Source: Candidatus Roizmanbacteria bacterium | GTDB lineage: Bacteria; Patescibacteriota; Microgenomatia; UBA1406; GWC2-37-13 | Reading direction: 5' to 3' | Length of the DNA stretch: 64,000 nt | NCBI GenBank assembly: GCA_016215445.1 | Contig: JACRJL010000003.1 | Span: 528,924-592,923, forward strand | Part shown: piece by piece, positions 7,382-16,923 of the stretch | How positions within the stretch are numbered: the first letter of the stretch is position 1 | How the letters are laid out: each line of letters starts with the position of its first letter | Notes under the pieces: generated by a model | What the model saw: only the letters and a program-made list of their open reading frames with translations | Database searches by the model: none | Told to the model about the DNA's origin: nothing | Program-made: the position numbers and the translations under genes

Positions 7382-10300
7382 ATGAAACACAAATTAGGGG
7401 AAAGAATTTTATCACTGATTCTTTCTTTAAATTTAGTTTTCAACAACTTAGCTCCTTTTATATCTCTTGCCAGTGTTAGTGCTCAGGAAGTCACACCAGT
7501 TCCAACTGCAGAACCGACTGTTTCTCCAACCGGAGAACCAATTCCAACAATTGATGTCAGTCCAACAGAAGCAGTTTCACCCACAGTTGAACCAACCCAG
7601 GACGTCACCCCAACTCCAACAGTTGAGGTTTCACCTACAGTTGAAGTGACTCCTGTTGAAACAGCTACCCAGACAGAAGGGCCGACGTTAGCTCCCCAAG
7701 AGGCGCCATCTGTACCTTCGCCTCCTACAGATTCAAATACTTCTCCTACGCCTGAAATGAGCGTTGAACCTTCTCCCGAACCCACACCAACAATCACACC
7801 CCTAATGACTCCAGATGGCCACGTCGACACGACAGTCGTCGAATCATATTCTTGTCGGGCGGATTCTTTAAACGGATGTTTAACAACGGACAAAAACGAC
7901 TATGCTCCGGCTTCAGTGGCGATTATTTCCGGCTACGGTTTTGCTCCGAATACAGGATATTCTTTGGTTGTATCAACAGACGGTTTGAGCCAGTCTTTTA
8001 ATATAACTACAGACAATAACGGTGCTTTTACTTATAGTTATTCTTTATATGAAGAATATCATGCTTTATATTCAGTTCAACTATTTGATACAGCAGGATT
8101 TGTGGTTGCAACGACAAGTTTTACTGATACGCCAACACCTTCAATATCTGCAACAGCAATAGGTAATTACGATGAATGGATCGCAAACACAGGTACGAAA
8201 GTAAATGCGGTTTCTACTAATGATGGAGATACAACATATATAACCAATAGTACAAATGGACAAAGACAGTCTTTTACCTTTTCATCGAGCAGCATATCAG
8301 CAGGATCTTCTATTAACTCAGTTACATTAAATGTAATTGCTAAAGAAGGAGAAGGTGGTTCTAAATTAAAACTTTTAGTTGAAAAAGGATCTTTAGTCGC
8401 CGATAGAAGCGTTGGAAGCGATAATAATTTAACTGGTAGTTATGCAACTTATAGTCGCATAATGACTACAAATCCATTTACTTCAGCAGCGTGGACATTA
8501 TCGGAAGTTAATAGTTGGACAGTAAAATTTGGTGTAGAAAATGGAGCAAATAAGATAGCAAGGGTTACTCAGATTTATTTAATTGTTGACTATACGGATT
8601 CAGCGCCGACAAATACACCAACACCAACCTCAACGCCTACTCCAACCCCAATATCTACGTCATTTGGTCCTATTTCTGCGCAAAACATTGCTTGTATGGG
8701 TGATCAACCGACTGCGCCAGATCCAATAAACTGTACAGCAAATGATATTCAGTTAGCATCAGTGGATAATATTCAAATTATAGAAAAAAGTGACGATGGA
8801 GTTACTTTTAGTCCAGCAAGCGGCAACCAATGTGATTATCCCGGACAATATATTAAATTCACTGCGAGTTGGCATGTTGAGTCTACAGCACAAAGCCGCT
8901 ACAATGTCGGGCTTTGGTTCGCTAATCAAGGCCAGGCTAGTGCACTCCATGGAACCTGTTCCGCGTCAACATTACCAAGTTCACCTTCACCTTTCTTTGA
9001 GGATACTGATGATACCTGCGGTGACATAGATGCCGAATCAGTAGGGACAGTTAGTCCAGATATTACTGTAGTTGCTAGGTGTGTGGCAGCGCCTGGGACA
9101 AACAATCTTAGACTTCCATATTGTACAAGTTGGGATAATAATGAAGCTGCTGGAAATTCATGCAACGGTCCTGAAGATACTGTTGCCGGAACACCTTCCA
9201 AATGTAGCTGTAACAATGGGTTTACAATCCCAATAATCGTTCCTTTTACAGCAAATATTGAAGTTGTTAAAGATTTAAATCCAGGTACAGACCCAGGCAA
9301 ATTTAATTTACAGGTAAATGGCAATAATGAAGCTTCTTGTGTAGGAGACACAGGAACAACAGATCAAGTTACAGTTGGAGCCGGAACAAGTCAAAATCCG
9401 GGAGCCACTCATACGGTAGGAGAAACAGCGTGTACGAATCCAAGCACAAATCTAAGTGATTATGCAACTTCTATTTCCTGCGTTGATAGAGGATTGACAA
9501 CTTTTGACGGTGGAGCAGCCCTAACTCAAAGTGGAGCTGGTCCGTTAAATGTTGATGTCGATAAAGATGACGACATAGTATGTACGATTACAAATACGGT
9601 GAATAATGGAACTATGAGAGTTCACAAAGTAACAGATCCTTCAAGTGATACGACAACTCAATTTAGTGTTACCGCAACGGGATCAGGTACGATTTACGAC
9701 AACGCGACCCAATCTGTCACTGGTGGTTCTTACGTAGACTATGAGCTTCAACCCGGTACTTACGATGTTGCGGAAGCCTCTAAATCAGGCTGGAATGAAA
9801 CCGGTAATACGTGTAATGATGTAGTTGTTCCGCCGGGACAAACGGCAGAATGTACAATAACAAATACGCAAAGAGGTCATATCATAGTTGACAAAGTTAC
9901 TGATCCGAGCGGAGAAAGTCAAAGTTTTGATTTTACCGCGACAGGAACAGGATACTCAAATTTCAGTTTAACCGACCAAGCATCTCCTAATAATCAGGAA
10001 GTCGTTCCGGGATCATACACCGTTTCTGAAGGTGCGGTTGAAGGTTGGGATTCAGACGGAGGAGTCTGTGATAACGGTGAAGCTCCAAATAGCATCGATG
10101 TCGGTGCAGGTGAAACAATTACGTGTACATTCACCAATACTCAAAGAGGATCAATAAGCGGATATAAATATGAAGATCAAAGTGGTGACACTACAGATTC
10201 TGGCGATCAAAGTCCTGTTGAAGGGCTTTTGATTGAACTTTGGAGATTGGTAACCGGGACAACATACGAAGATACGGGATTATTTGATTACACAGACTCA

Positions 10301-13300
10301 AACGGATATTTTGAATTTTTGAATATTATTCCGGGTGTTTATCAATTAAGAGAAATACTTTCCTCTCTTGGCGCTGCTTGGACAAATGTAACTTCAACTG
10401 AAATTGAAGTCACTGTCGATCCAGGTGAATCTGACGAAGATAATAATTTTATTAATACCCAATATGGAACAATAGTTGTTGAAAAACAGACTGTTCCTGA
10501 TGGAGATCAAACTTCTTTTGATTTTGATTTAAGTTATGGTGATAATGACGCTGATCTAAGTGATGGTCAGCAGGACTCAACAGGTAATCTTTTGCCAGGT
10601 TCATACTCAGTATCTGAAAACACACCTGTTGGTTGGGATCTGACAAGCACAGTTTGTACTAGTTCAATTCAAGATACTGAAAGTGAAGGTGGTTTGGAAC
10701 TCGATTCAGGTGAAACAATCACATGTGTATTTACTAATACAAAAAGAGGTTCAATAATCGTTGAAAAACAAACGACACCTAATGGTGCAACAGGCAACTT
10801 TACATTTACAGGCGATGCAGCCGGTACGATTTCCGACGATGGACAAATAACTGTAAATAATCTAGTTCCGGGTCAATACACGTCTACTGAAAATGATCCT
10901 ACGCTAGCTTTTGATTTAACAAATATAACTTGTGATGATACAACAAATGGAGGCACAGCAAGTACGGGAGATGTAAATTCAAGAACAGCTACGTTTAATG
11001 TTGGACCAGGTGAAACAGTTAAATGTACGTTTACAAATACGCAAAGAGGGTCAATTTCCGGAGTTAAATACGAAGATGCTGATGGTAGCAATAGCACAAC
11101 TAATGATAGATCTGTACTTTCAGGATGGGTGATTGAACTTTGGAAATGGATCACTAACCAATTTGTTTACCAGACTGAAGACACAACTGATGTTAATGGA
11201 ATTTTCTCTTTTGAAAATTTATTGCCAGGCATTTATCAACTTCGTGAACAACTTTTAGCAGGATGGACAAAAATATTTCCTGTTGGAGACGGTATTGATG
11301 TTACAGTTGATCCAGGTGAAAGCGATGATGAAAATAACAATTTTGCAAATTTTGAAAATGTTTCTGTTACCGCCTGTAAACAAGCTGACGCAGACGGAAA
11401 CATTAATACGACTGATGATAGGACTAATGTTTCTGGTTGGCAAATTGATTTAATCAAGAATGGTCAAACCATTGATGACACACAAGTTACGGGAGTAAGA
11501 GGTGGTTGTTATACTTGGTCGAATTTAGGGCCAGGCAATTACAGCGTTTCAGAAGAAACTCAAATTGGTTGGACAAACCTTAATCCAACTACTCATAATT
11601 TTGGTGTTGTCCAAAGTGGAAATACTTACTCTCACACTTTTGTCAATACTCAATTCGGATCAATAAGAGTTGTCAAAGAAACTATACCTGACGGAAGCCT
11701 GGAAAATTTTGAATTTAACGCGAGCTATCATAATGAAAATTTCTTATTAACTGATGGATTTTCTGATCTTTCCGGAGACTTATTACCAGGAACTTATTCA
11801 GTTTCCGAGATTGCCGAAGATGGTTGGAATTTGACCAGCGCTATCTGTGACGATGGAAGTCCGGTAAACGCTATAAGTCTACAGGCTGGTGAAACAGTTG
11901 TCTGCACCTTCACCAACACCCAACGTGGTCACATAATTGTCGATAAAGTCACCAATCCAGCTGGTGCTGTTCAAAGCTTTAACTTTGACGCCACCGGTAG
12001 TAGTTATGTAGACTTTAATCTGACTGACCTTGCCACACCAAACGATCAAGAGTTAACCCCCGGAACGTATAGTGTTTCCGAAACTGTCCCGGCTGGATGG
12101 GATTTAACTAGTGCTACCTGTACAAGCTCTTTAAGAGATACAGAGACACCTGCCAACCTTGAACTCGATGCTGGTGAAACTATTAACTGTACATTCACTA
12201 ATACTGAACTAGGCAACGTTATCGTTATTAAATACAACGACCACAACGGAAATGGAATAAAAGATGAAGGCGATGAGGTACTCGGTGATACTGGAACTGG
12301 AGCGGAAGTTGAAGCCACTAGATGGGAAATACACCTTGTCGGTACGGACGTCAATTCTTATCAATGGACTGGAGCTCAAGTTGCCGGGCAAGTGACATTT
12401 TCTGACTTATTGCCTAATTCATTCACTCTTAGCGAACAAATTAAATCAGGTTGGGATCAAACCAACATCGCCTGCGAAGGTGAAGAGGCAATTGATGATG
12501 ATAACAATCATCCAGTGAATTTGGCGGCTGGACAAGATATTACTTGCTACATTGGTAACCAGGGTCGTGGCTCAATTACGGTTAATAAGAATCTAGATAC
12601 GGATGGAACTAATGGAGCAGACGTTTTTGGTTACACTAACATGTACTGGGAATTAGATAGCGCTGATCATGCCATGGGTTCAACCGTTGAGGTTGGTGCC
12701 GGATCATATGGTATTTCCGAAGTTCAGCTTTCCGACTATCATTTCACCAGTCTAGTCTGTAAAGATGTTGAAGTTGGCACCCAAACGACCACCGTTGATG
12801 TCGCCCCCGGAGAAGACGTTGTCTGCACTTACACCAATACTCGTGATACCGGGACAATTGTTGTTCACAAGATAATTGATGTTGATGGTGATCCATTGAC
12901 CACTGAAGATCAGTCTGACGGTGAAGGTTGGGAAATTGATGTTGACGGACAGGAGGGTGACACCTCTAATCCGGGAGCTCAACTTACGGAGGCAGGCGGT
13001 TTAACCACATTTCCATCTTTAAAAACAGGCAATTACAATGTTTCAGAACTTCTAGAAGATGGTTATGGATTTGTTGAAGCTTACTGTGATGGTCAGGATA
13101 TCGAAACTGGCGAAACAACTCTTCTAGACGTTGTTGTGGATAGCGGCGATCCTGTAAGTTGTACATTTATCAATACTCCAAACGGTTCAATCCACGGTCA
13201 AAAATGGAATGATTTAAACGGTGACGGAATTAGAGATTTTGATGAGCCAGTTTTAGGTGGTTGGAGAATTTTCCTAGATGAAAACGATAATCAGATTTGG

Positions 13301-15142
13301 GATGATGGTGAACAATATATGTTTACTGATAATGATCAAGAACTTGGTTGGTACTGGTTTGAGCACTTGTTTCCAGGGACTTATACTGTGTGTGAGGAAG
13401 CTCAAGCCGGATGGGTACAGACTTCAAGTCCCGCCTGTCATGTAATCGAAATTCCAGTATCAGAAAGAACCGCTTGTCCCGGACCAAACCAATTAAACTC
13501 GATTTCCGGTTTAACCTGCGACTTTGGTAATCAACAGGTTAATCCGACTCTACAAATTTCTAAGTCAAATGATGCATCTGGTGACAAGGGTATCGGCGAC
13601 CTGGTTATCTATACTTTGAAAGTAAAAGCTATTGATAGTCAAGTCTTGGGGGTTATTTTGAAAGATTTACTACCCAACGGCTTTAGCTTCCAGAGTGTCC
13701 TTTCCATAATCAGAAACGGATCTGATGATATTACTGCCTCGGTTGGCAATCCAAACTATGCCTCGCCTGGGACGTACAACTTGGGTGATATGAACCCAGA
13801 TGATGAAATTATCATTAAATATACGGCTAAGATTGGTTCATCGGTTGACCCAGGTCTTTACAAAGACGTTGCCTATGCTTTTGGCAAGGACGTTTTAGAC
13901 AATAGAGTTTTAGCTCTAGCCCAACCTGAAGGATTTGTTTCGACAAACTTTGTGGGAACCAGTGTTAACGTCAATGCTACCTTGACTCAAGGCGGAAATA
14001 TCGAAATTGGTGAAGTCTTAGGAGCATCAACATCGCTTCCAGCCACAGGTGGCAATGCTTTATGGGTAATTTTGGCCTCTATATTATCATTTTTTGGACT
14101 AATCTTTATGGTTCTAGGACTGCTTTTGAAAAAGAAAAATTTTAATTTTAAAATATTTGGGAAAGCACTGACTGTATTTATTGTCGGTTTGGCTTTTGTC
14201 CTGGTTGTCCCCACTTCTGCTAACGCGGCCAACCTTTCGGTCAGACTCGAGCAACCAAAGAGCCCAACTTCCAAAAACGACTTTAAAATCACCTATACAG
14301 TTCTTGATCTTACCGAATCACCAGCAGGAATCACCGTCAAATGTTTCAAAAAAGGACCATCTGATGGCGGATACAGCCAGTTTGGATCGGATATTGCCGT
14401 TGCAGCCGGTGGAAATTCGGGTGACTGTGCCAATGTTCCCAACTTTGTTAATACTAATGGTACATATCAGTTTTATGCGACCGCTAATAACGGTTCGGAA
14501 ACTGCTACAAGCGAAAGCGAGGGGATAATTTCCGTTGGGTACAATACTCAAGGCGATCCAACGCCTCCTTCAAACTACAAGAAAGAAAAAATATCTTCTT
14601 GCCAGTATAGAATTACCTTTAGAACAGCTGATGACGGTTTGACGACACGCGTTGAAATCTATAGATCCGAAAATACTTCGTTTAATCTTGATGGTGGAAC
14701 GAGAGTCGGTGATATCTCGATCGGCCCAAATCAGGACGGTACTTTTGAAGAAGCGGTTCCAGACTGCAACAAGACATATTATTATGTGATTCGATCATTC
14801 AACAGTTCTGGTAATCCATCAGGACCAGTTGGTGATTCAGCCGTGACAGTCGGTGCGAATACGACAACCGAAGGTGGAGCCATTCCGGTCGAAGGCGTAT
14901 CACTTCCAGGTGGAGGTACAGGCGGAGGAGAGGTTTTGGGAGAAGAAGCTAAAGAAGGGGAGACGACACCGACAACCAAACCAGAAGTAGTGGAAGTCAA
15001 AGACAAAGGAGTCACCGGAGTTGTCAAAGGAGCCGCTGACTTTGTCAAAAAGAATCCTTGGCCTTTGCTTATTTTGATCGTAGTTGTGGTAGGATTAGGG
15101 GTGTATGTCTATCTTAGAAGGAAAAACCAATCTTCTGTTTAA
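7382..15142 (+). CDS. Giant repeat surface protein with internal LPATG sorting signal, probable polyprotein
   Basis: 2586 residues. A signal peptide (about 1-35) precedes a Pro/Thr/Val linker to about 145, an Ig-like domain, a second TPTPT linker near 410, and a Cys-containing domain. About 15 prealbumin/SdrD-B-like beta repeats follow, each ending in a TCTFTNTQRG-type motif, several with Cys pairs or an Asp-rich calcium-like loop (DLNGDGIRDFDE). A DUF11-like domain lies near 2060-2190. EVLGASTSLPATGG (LPATG at 2219-2223) is followed by a hydrophobic helix and a KKKNFNFK tail, the full layout of a sortase signal. The chain then continues with a second signal-like helix ending SANAA near 2283, a fibronectin-like region, a Gly/Pro linker and a C-terminal helix with an RRKNQ tail. 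The sortase gene overlaps the 3' end by 38 nt. Confidence 0.85.
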   Translation: MKHKLGERILSLILSLNLVFNNLAPFISLASVSAQEVTPVPTAEPTVSPTGEPIPTIDVSPTEAVSPTVEPTQDVTPTPTVEVSPTVEVTPVETATQTEGPTLAPQEAPSVPSPPTDSNTSPTPEMSVEPSPEPTPTITPLMTPDGHVDTTVVESYSCRADSLNGCLTTDKNDYAPASVAIISGYGFAPNTGYSLVVSTDGLSQSFNITTDNNGAFTYSYSLYEEYHALYSVQLFDTAGFVVATTSFTDTPTPSISATAIGNYDEWIANTGTKVNAVSTNDGDTTYITNSTNGQRQSFTFSSSSISAGSSINSVTLNVIAKEGEGGSKLKLLVEKGSLVADRSVGSDNNLTGSYATYSRIMTTNPFTSAAWTLSEVNSWTVKFGVENGANKIARVTQIYLIVDYTDSAPTNTPTPTSTPTPTPISTSFGPISAQNIACMGDQPTAPDPINCTANDIQLASVDNIQIIEKSDDGVTFSPASGNQCDYPGQYIKFTASWHVESTAQSRYNVGLWFANQGQASALHGTCSASTLPSSPSPFFEDTDDTCGDIDAESVGTVSPDITVVARCVAAPGTNNLRLPYCTSWDNNEAAGNSCNGPEDTVAGTPSKCSCNNGFTIPIIVPFTANIEVVKDLNPGTDPGKFNLQVNGNNEASCVGDTGTTDQVTVGAGTSQNPGATHTVGETACTNPSTNLSDYATSISCVDRGLTTFDGGAALTQSGAGPLNVDVDKDDDIVCTITNTVNNGTMRVHKVTDPSSDTTTQFSVTATGSGTIYDNATQSVTGGSYVDYELQPGTYDVAEASKSGWNETGNTCNDVVVPPGQTAECTITNTQRGHIIVDKVTDPSGESQSFDFTATGTGYSNFSLTDQASPNNQEVVPGSYTVSEGAVEGWDSDGGVCDNGEAPNSIDVGAGETITCTFTNTQRGSISGYKYEDQSGDTTDSGDQSPVEGLLIELWRLVTGTTYEDTGLFDYTDSNGYFEFLNIIPGVYQLREILSSLGAAWTNVTSTEIEVTVDPGESDEDNNFINTQYGTIVVEKQTVPDGDQTSFDFDLSYGDNDADLSDGQQDSTGNLLPGSYSVSENTPVGWDLTSTVCTSSIQDTESEGGLELDSGETITCVFTNTKRGSIIVEKQTTPNGATGNFTFTGDAAGTISDDGQITVNNLVPGQYTSTENDPTLAFDLTNITCDDTTNGGTASTGDVNSRTATFNVGPGETVKCTFTNTQRGSISGVKYEDADGSNSTTNDRSVLSGWVIELWKWITNQFVYQTEDTTDVNGIFSFENLLPGIYQLREQLLAGWTKIFPVGDGIDVTVDPGESDDENNNFANFENVSVTACKQADADGNINTTDDRTNVSGWQIDLIKNGQTIDDTQVTGVRGGCYTWSNLGPGNYSVSEETQIGWTNLNPTTHNFGVVQSGNTYSHTFVNTQFGSIRVVKETIPDGSLENFEFNASYHNENFLLTDGFSDLSGDLLPGTYSVSEIAEDGWNLTSAICDDGSPVNAISLQAGETVVCTFTNTQRGHIIVDKVTNPAGAVQSFNFDATGSSYVDFNLTDLATPNDQELTPGTYSVSETVPAGWDLTSATCTSSLRDTETPANLELDAGETINCTFTNTELGNVIVIKYNDHNGNGIKDEGDEVLGDTGTGAEVEATRWEIHLVGTDVNSYQWTGAQVAGQVTFSDLLPNSFTLSEQIKSGWDQTNIACEGEEAIDDDNNHPVNLAAGQDITCYIGNQGRGSITVNKNLDTDGTNGADVFGYTNMYWELDSADHAMGSTVEVGAGSYGISEVQLSDYHFTSLVCKDVEVGTQTTTVDVAPGEDVVCTYTNTRDTGTIVVHKIIDVDGDPLTTEDQSDGEGWEIDVDGQEGDTSNPGAQLTEAGGLTTFPSLKTGNYNVSELLEDGYGFVEAYCDGQDIETGETTLLDVVVDSGDPVSCTFINTPNGSIHGQKWNDLNGDGIRDFDEPVLGGWRIFLDENDNQIWDDGEQYMFTDNDQELGWYWFEHLFPGTYTVCEEAQAGWVQTSSPACHVIEIPVSERTACPGPNQLNSISGLTCDFGNQQVNPTLQISKSNDASGDKGIGDLVIYTLKVKAIDSQVLGVILKDLLPNGFSFQSVLSIIRNGSDDITASVGNPNYASPGTYNLGDMNPDDEIIIKYTAKIGSSVDPGLYKDVAYAFGKDVLDNRVLALAQPEGFVSTNFVGTSVNVNATLTQGGNIEIGEVLGASTSLPATGGNALWVILASILSFFGLIFMVLGLLLKKKNFNFKIFGKALTVFIVGLAFVLVVPTSANAANLSVRLEQPKSPTSKNDFKITYTVLDLTESPAGITVKCFKKGPSDGGYSQFGSDIAVAAGGNSGDCANVPNFVNTNGTYQFYATANNGSETATSESEGIISVGYNTQGDPTPPSNYKKEKISSCQYRITFRTADDGLTTRVEIYRSENTSFNLDGGTRVGDISIGPNQDGTFEEAVPDCNKTYYYVIRSFNSSGNPSGPVGDSAVTVGANTTTEGGAIPVEGVSLPGGGTGGGEVLGEEAKEGETTPTTKPEVVEVKDKGVTGVVKGAADFVKKNPWPLLILIVVVVGLGVYVYLRRKNQSSV

Positions 15143-15701
15143 ATTAGGTTTAATTTTATTTAGTACTGGAATACTGCTTTTTTTCCTTAGTTTTTACCGT
15201 GTTCTTTGGCAGGAGACAAAATATATTGTTCTTCCAAAAAAACAAAATATCAAGCCGGTTGATGAAGAGTTTGGTATTGTTATACCGAAAATATCCGCAA
15301 ATGCTAAAGTAATTGAAAAGGTAGATCCCTTTAATCAGAAGGAATACCAATGGGCATTAACAAAAGGTGTCGCCCACGCCAAAGGGACAGCCTATCCAGG
15401 AAGCGCCGGTAATTCTTTTATCTTTGCCCACTCTTCAGTCGACTGGTATATCGCCAACCAGTATAACTCGGTGTTTTATCTACTTCATAAGCTGGAAAAA
15501 GGGGATAAGATCGAAATGTATTATAAAAAGAAAAAATATGTCTACGAAGTGACAGCCAAGAAGTATGTTGACGCTTCCGATGTTTCGTATCTAGACCCAA
15601 CTTCTCAATCAACATCTGTCTTAACCCTGATGACCTGTTGGCCTCCCGGAACAACCTATAAAAGATTGATAATCCAAGCAAAAATTAGCCTTGACAAATG
15701 A
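15105..15701 (+). CDS. Sortase (class D/E-like transpeptidase)
   Basis: 198 residues with one N-terminal membrane helix (about 11-32) and an extracytoplasmic sortase barrel. The catalytic set is visible: His109 in FIFAHS, Cys178 in TLMTCWPPGT and Arg187 in YKRLII. The TLxTCxPxGT...R pattern is that of class D/E housekeeping sortases. The gene overlaps the end of the giant surface-protein gene by 38 nt and is probably translated from the same message. The LPATG signal in that protein is its obvious substrate. With MurT/GatD at 33.5 kb, it supports a single-membrane envelope in which proteins are attached to peptidoglycan. Confidence 0.93.
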   Translation: MSILEGKTNLLFKLGLILFSTGILLFFLSFYRVLWQETKYIVLPKKQNIKPVDEEFGIVIPKISANAKVIEKVDPFNQKEYQWALTKGVAHAKGTAYPGSAGNSFIFAHSSVDWYIANQYNSVFYLLHKLEKGDKIEMYYKKKKYVYEVTAKKYVDASDVSYLDPTSQSTSVLTLMTCWPPGTTYKRLIIQAKISLDK

Positions 15702-15719
15702 TTTTTTAATATTTAAACT
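15691..15719 (+). promoter_or_regulatory. Promoter of the metzincin-like protease gene
   Basis: TTGACA, embedded in the last codons of the sortase gene, a 17-nt spacer, and TAAACT. The predicted leader before the ATG at 15734 is only about 7 nt. Confidence 0.5.
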
Positions 15720-15733
15720 TATAGTAACAAAGT

Positions 15734-16480
15734 ATGAGTAAGAAATTGCTATTATTTTTAATTCTTGCTTTCGGATTTTTCATTTTACCGTTTGTTGTTT
15801 CTGCACAAAAACCTGAAGATTGGGAACCGCCGGAAAGAAATGGCGTCTATGACGTTCCTGGACGAAAGGATCTTAAAGTTAGAGTATTCGTTCATGAAAG
15901 GCCAAATCAGTCACCGGTTCTTATTGCTTGTGCGGTTGATAATAATTCAAATGCCGTTACAGGAGAGACTGGGTGGTATCTACCAACAAATTGGACCTAT
16001 TATGTCAACCCAAGCGTGCCTTCATCGATCTCAAGTAATTTGTCGACAATCGTTGAAAACTCTTTTAATGCCTGGCGAACTCCTTTGTCGGGTAAGGTAA
16101 ATTTCAACTATGCCGGGACAACCAATATAGGAGTAAAGAAACTTGATGGTAAAAACATTATTGCCTGGGGAAGAACATCAGGTTCAGCTCTTGGAGTCAC
16201 TTACACCTGGTATTATACTGCTAATCATCAAGCGGCTGAAACTGATACAATCATGAACAAGAAATTTGCTTGGGGATGGAATGAATTTCAATGTGACTCA
16301 AGCTATTATGACGCCCAGAATATTCTCACGCATGAATTAGGTCACTGGGTCGGTCTAAATGATCATTACACTGATGCCTATGTTGACAACACTATGTATG
16401 GTTATGGATCGAAGGGTGAGATTAAGAAAGACACGCTGACGACAGGCGACATAAACGGACTTTCCTCAATCTATCCTTAA
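15734..16480 (+). CDS. Secreted matrixin/snapalysin-like zinc metalloprotease
   Basis: 248 residues. A signal peptide (1-24, ending VVSAQ) is followed by about 55 residues without recognised features and a metzincin catalytic domain. The zinc site reads HELGHWVGLND: His200, Glu201, His204, and Asp210 where matrixins have the third His. HExxHxxGxxD is the arrangement known from snapalysin (M7), although His211 next to it could also serve. Met221 in NTMYGYGS is the expected Met-turn, and GDINGLSSIY closes the domain as in matrixins. There is no propeptide cysteine switch. It follows the sortase gene by 32 nt with its own promoter. Surface protein turnover or scavenging is a plausible role, not shown by sequence. 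Confidence 0.85.
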   Translation: MSKKLLLFLILAFGFFILPFVVSAQKPEDWEPPERNGVYDVPGRKDLKVRVFVHERPNQSPVLIACAVDNNSNAVTGETGWYLPTNWTYYVNPSVPSSISSNLSTIVENSFNAWRTPLSGKVNFNYAGTTNIGVKKLDGKNIIAWGRTSGSALGVTYTWYYTANHQAAETDTIMNKKFAWGWNEFQCDSSYYDAQNILTHELGHWVGLNDHYTDAYVDNTMYGYGSKGEIKKDTLTTGDINGLSSIYP

Positions 16481-16500
16481 AATTTCTAATTTCTAATTTA

Positions 16501-16520
16501 CCTAATTGATCTAATCAAGT
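16501..16520 (+). repeat. Left inverted repeat flanking the four-helix-bundle gene
   Basis: CCTAATTGATCTAATCAAGT pairs with the complement of GGTTAATTAGATCAATTAAT at 16924-16943. The core AATTGATCTAAT is shared in inverted orientation. Adjacent AATTTCTAATTTCTAATTTA (16481-16500) is a short tandem repeat of the same flavour. Confidence 0.6.
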
Positions 16521-16539
16521 TCCAATTCCCAATGTCTAA

Positions 16540-16899
16540 TTACTTTACTTTTTGATAGATTTTATTAAATATTAGGTTTAGTTCTTTGGCTTCTTGCCAT
16601 AGAGGAATAGCTTCTTGTTTAAGATTGGGTATGGCATTAACTATCATTCTAATAAAATGCTTAGATTCTCGACATTCTTTTTTTACAATTCCAATTTTAT
16701 GCCTAAAATCATCTTTACTTTCAGCATCATCGGCTTCACAGTAATTGGCGCCAATTGAAGTTCCACATTTAACTAACTGAGTTATTAAAGGAATAGTTAT
16801 AGGATTTCTTGAAATTTTATTGCAAAATCTAATAATATTTTCTCCGAATTTAGCTGTCCTTTCTTCTAAATCGTATTTTGGACTTTGGTCATTGGTCAT
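16540..16899 (-). CDS. Four-helix-bundle protein (S23/23S rRNA IVP family, Avd-related)
   Basis: 119 residues. The sequence has the family hallmarks: a Tyr/Asp-rich start (SPKYDLEERTAKFGENII), then LVKCGTSIGANYCEADDAES, then the basic helix around KKECRESKHFI. It belongs to the family that includes proteins encoded in 23S rRNA intervening sequences and the Avd accessory protein of diversity-generating retroelements. No reverse transcriptase or variable repeat is nearby, so this is a stand-alone copy. The gene is isolated, points against its neighbours and sits between AT-rich inverted repeats, with a copy of the shared upstream module before its start. That layout suggests a small mobile or formerly mobile cassette. 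The molecular role of solitary members is unknown; RNA binding is a guess from the family. Confidence 0.88.
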   Translation of the reverse strand: MTNDQSPKYDLEERTAKFGENIIRFCNKISRNPITIPLITQLVKCGTSIGANYCEADDAESKDDFRHKIGIVKKECRESKHFIRMIVNAIPNLKQEAIPLWQEAKELNLIFNKIYQKVK

Positions 16900-16923
16900 T
16901 TTTTAGGTCAATTAGAGTAATTA

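Noticed and set aside
9600-13200. Regular repeats resembling an array
   Set aside because: They are diverged protein-domain repeats (TFTNTQRG motifs) read in one frame, not a CRISPR array; no short identical repeats with unique spacers were found.
7467-15048. Numerous ORFs on both strands inside the giant surface-protein gene
   Set aside because: They are other-frame readings of low-complexity Pro/Thr and repeat coding sequence, with no promoters or family features.
16540-16899. Diversity-generating retroelement accessory gene (avd)
   Set aside because: The family is related, but no reverse transcriptase, template repeat or variable repeat is nearby, so it is listed as a stand-alone four-helix-bundle protein.
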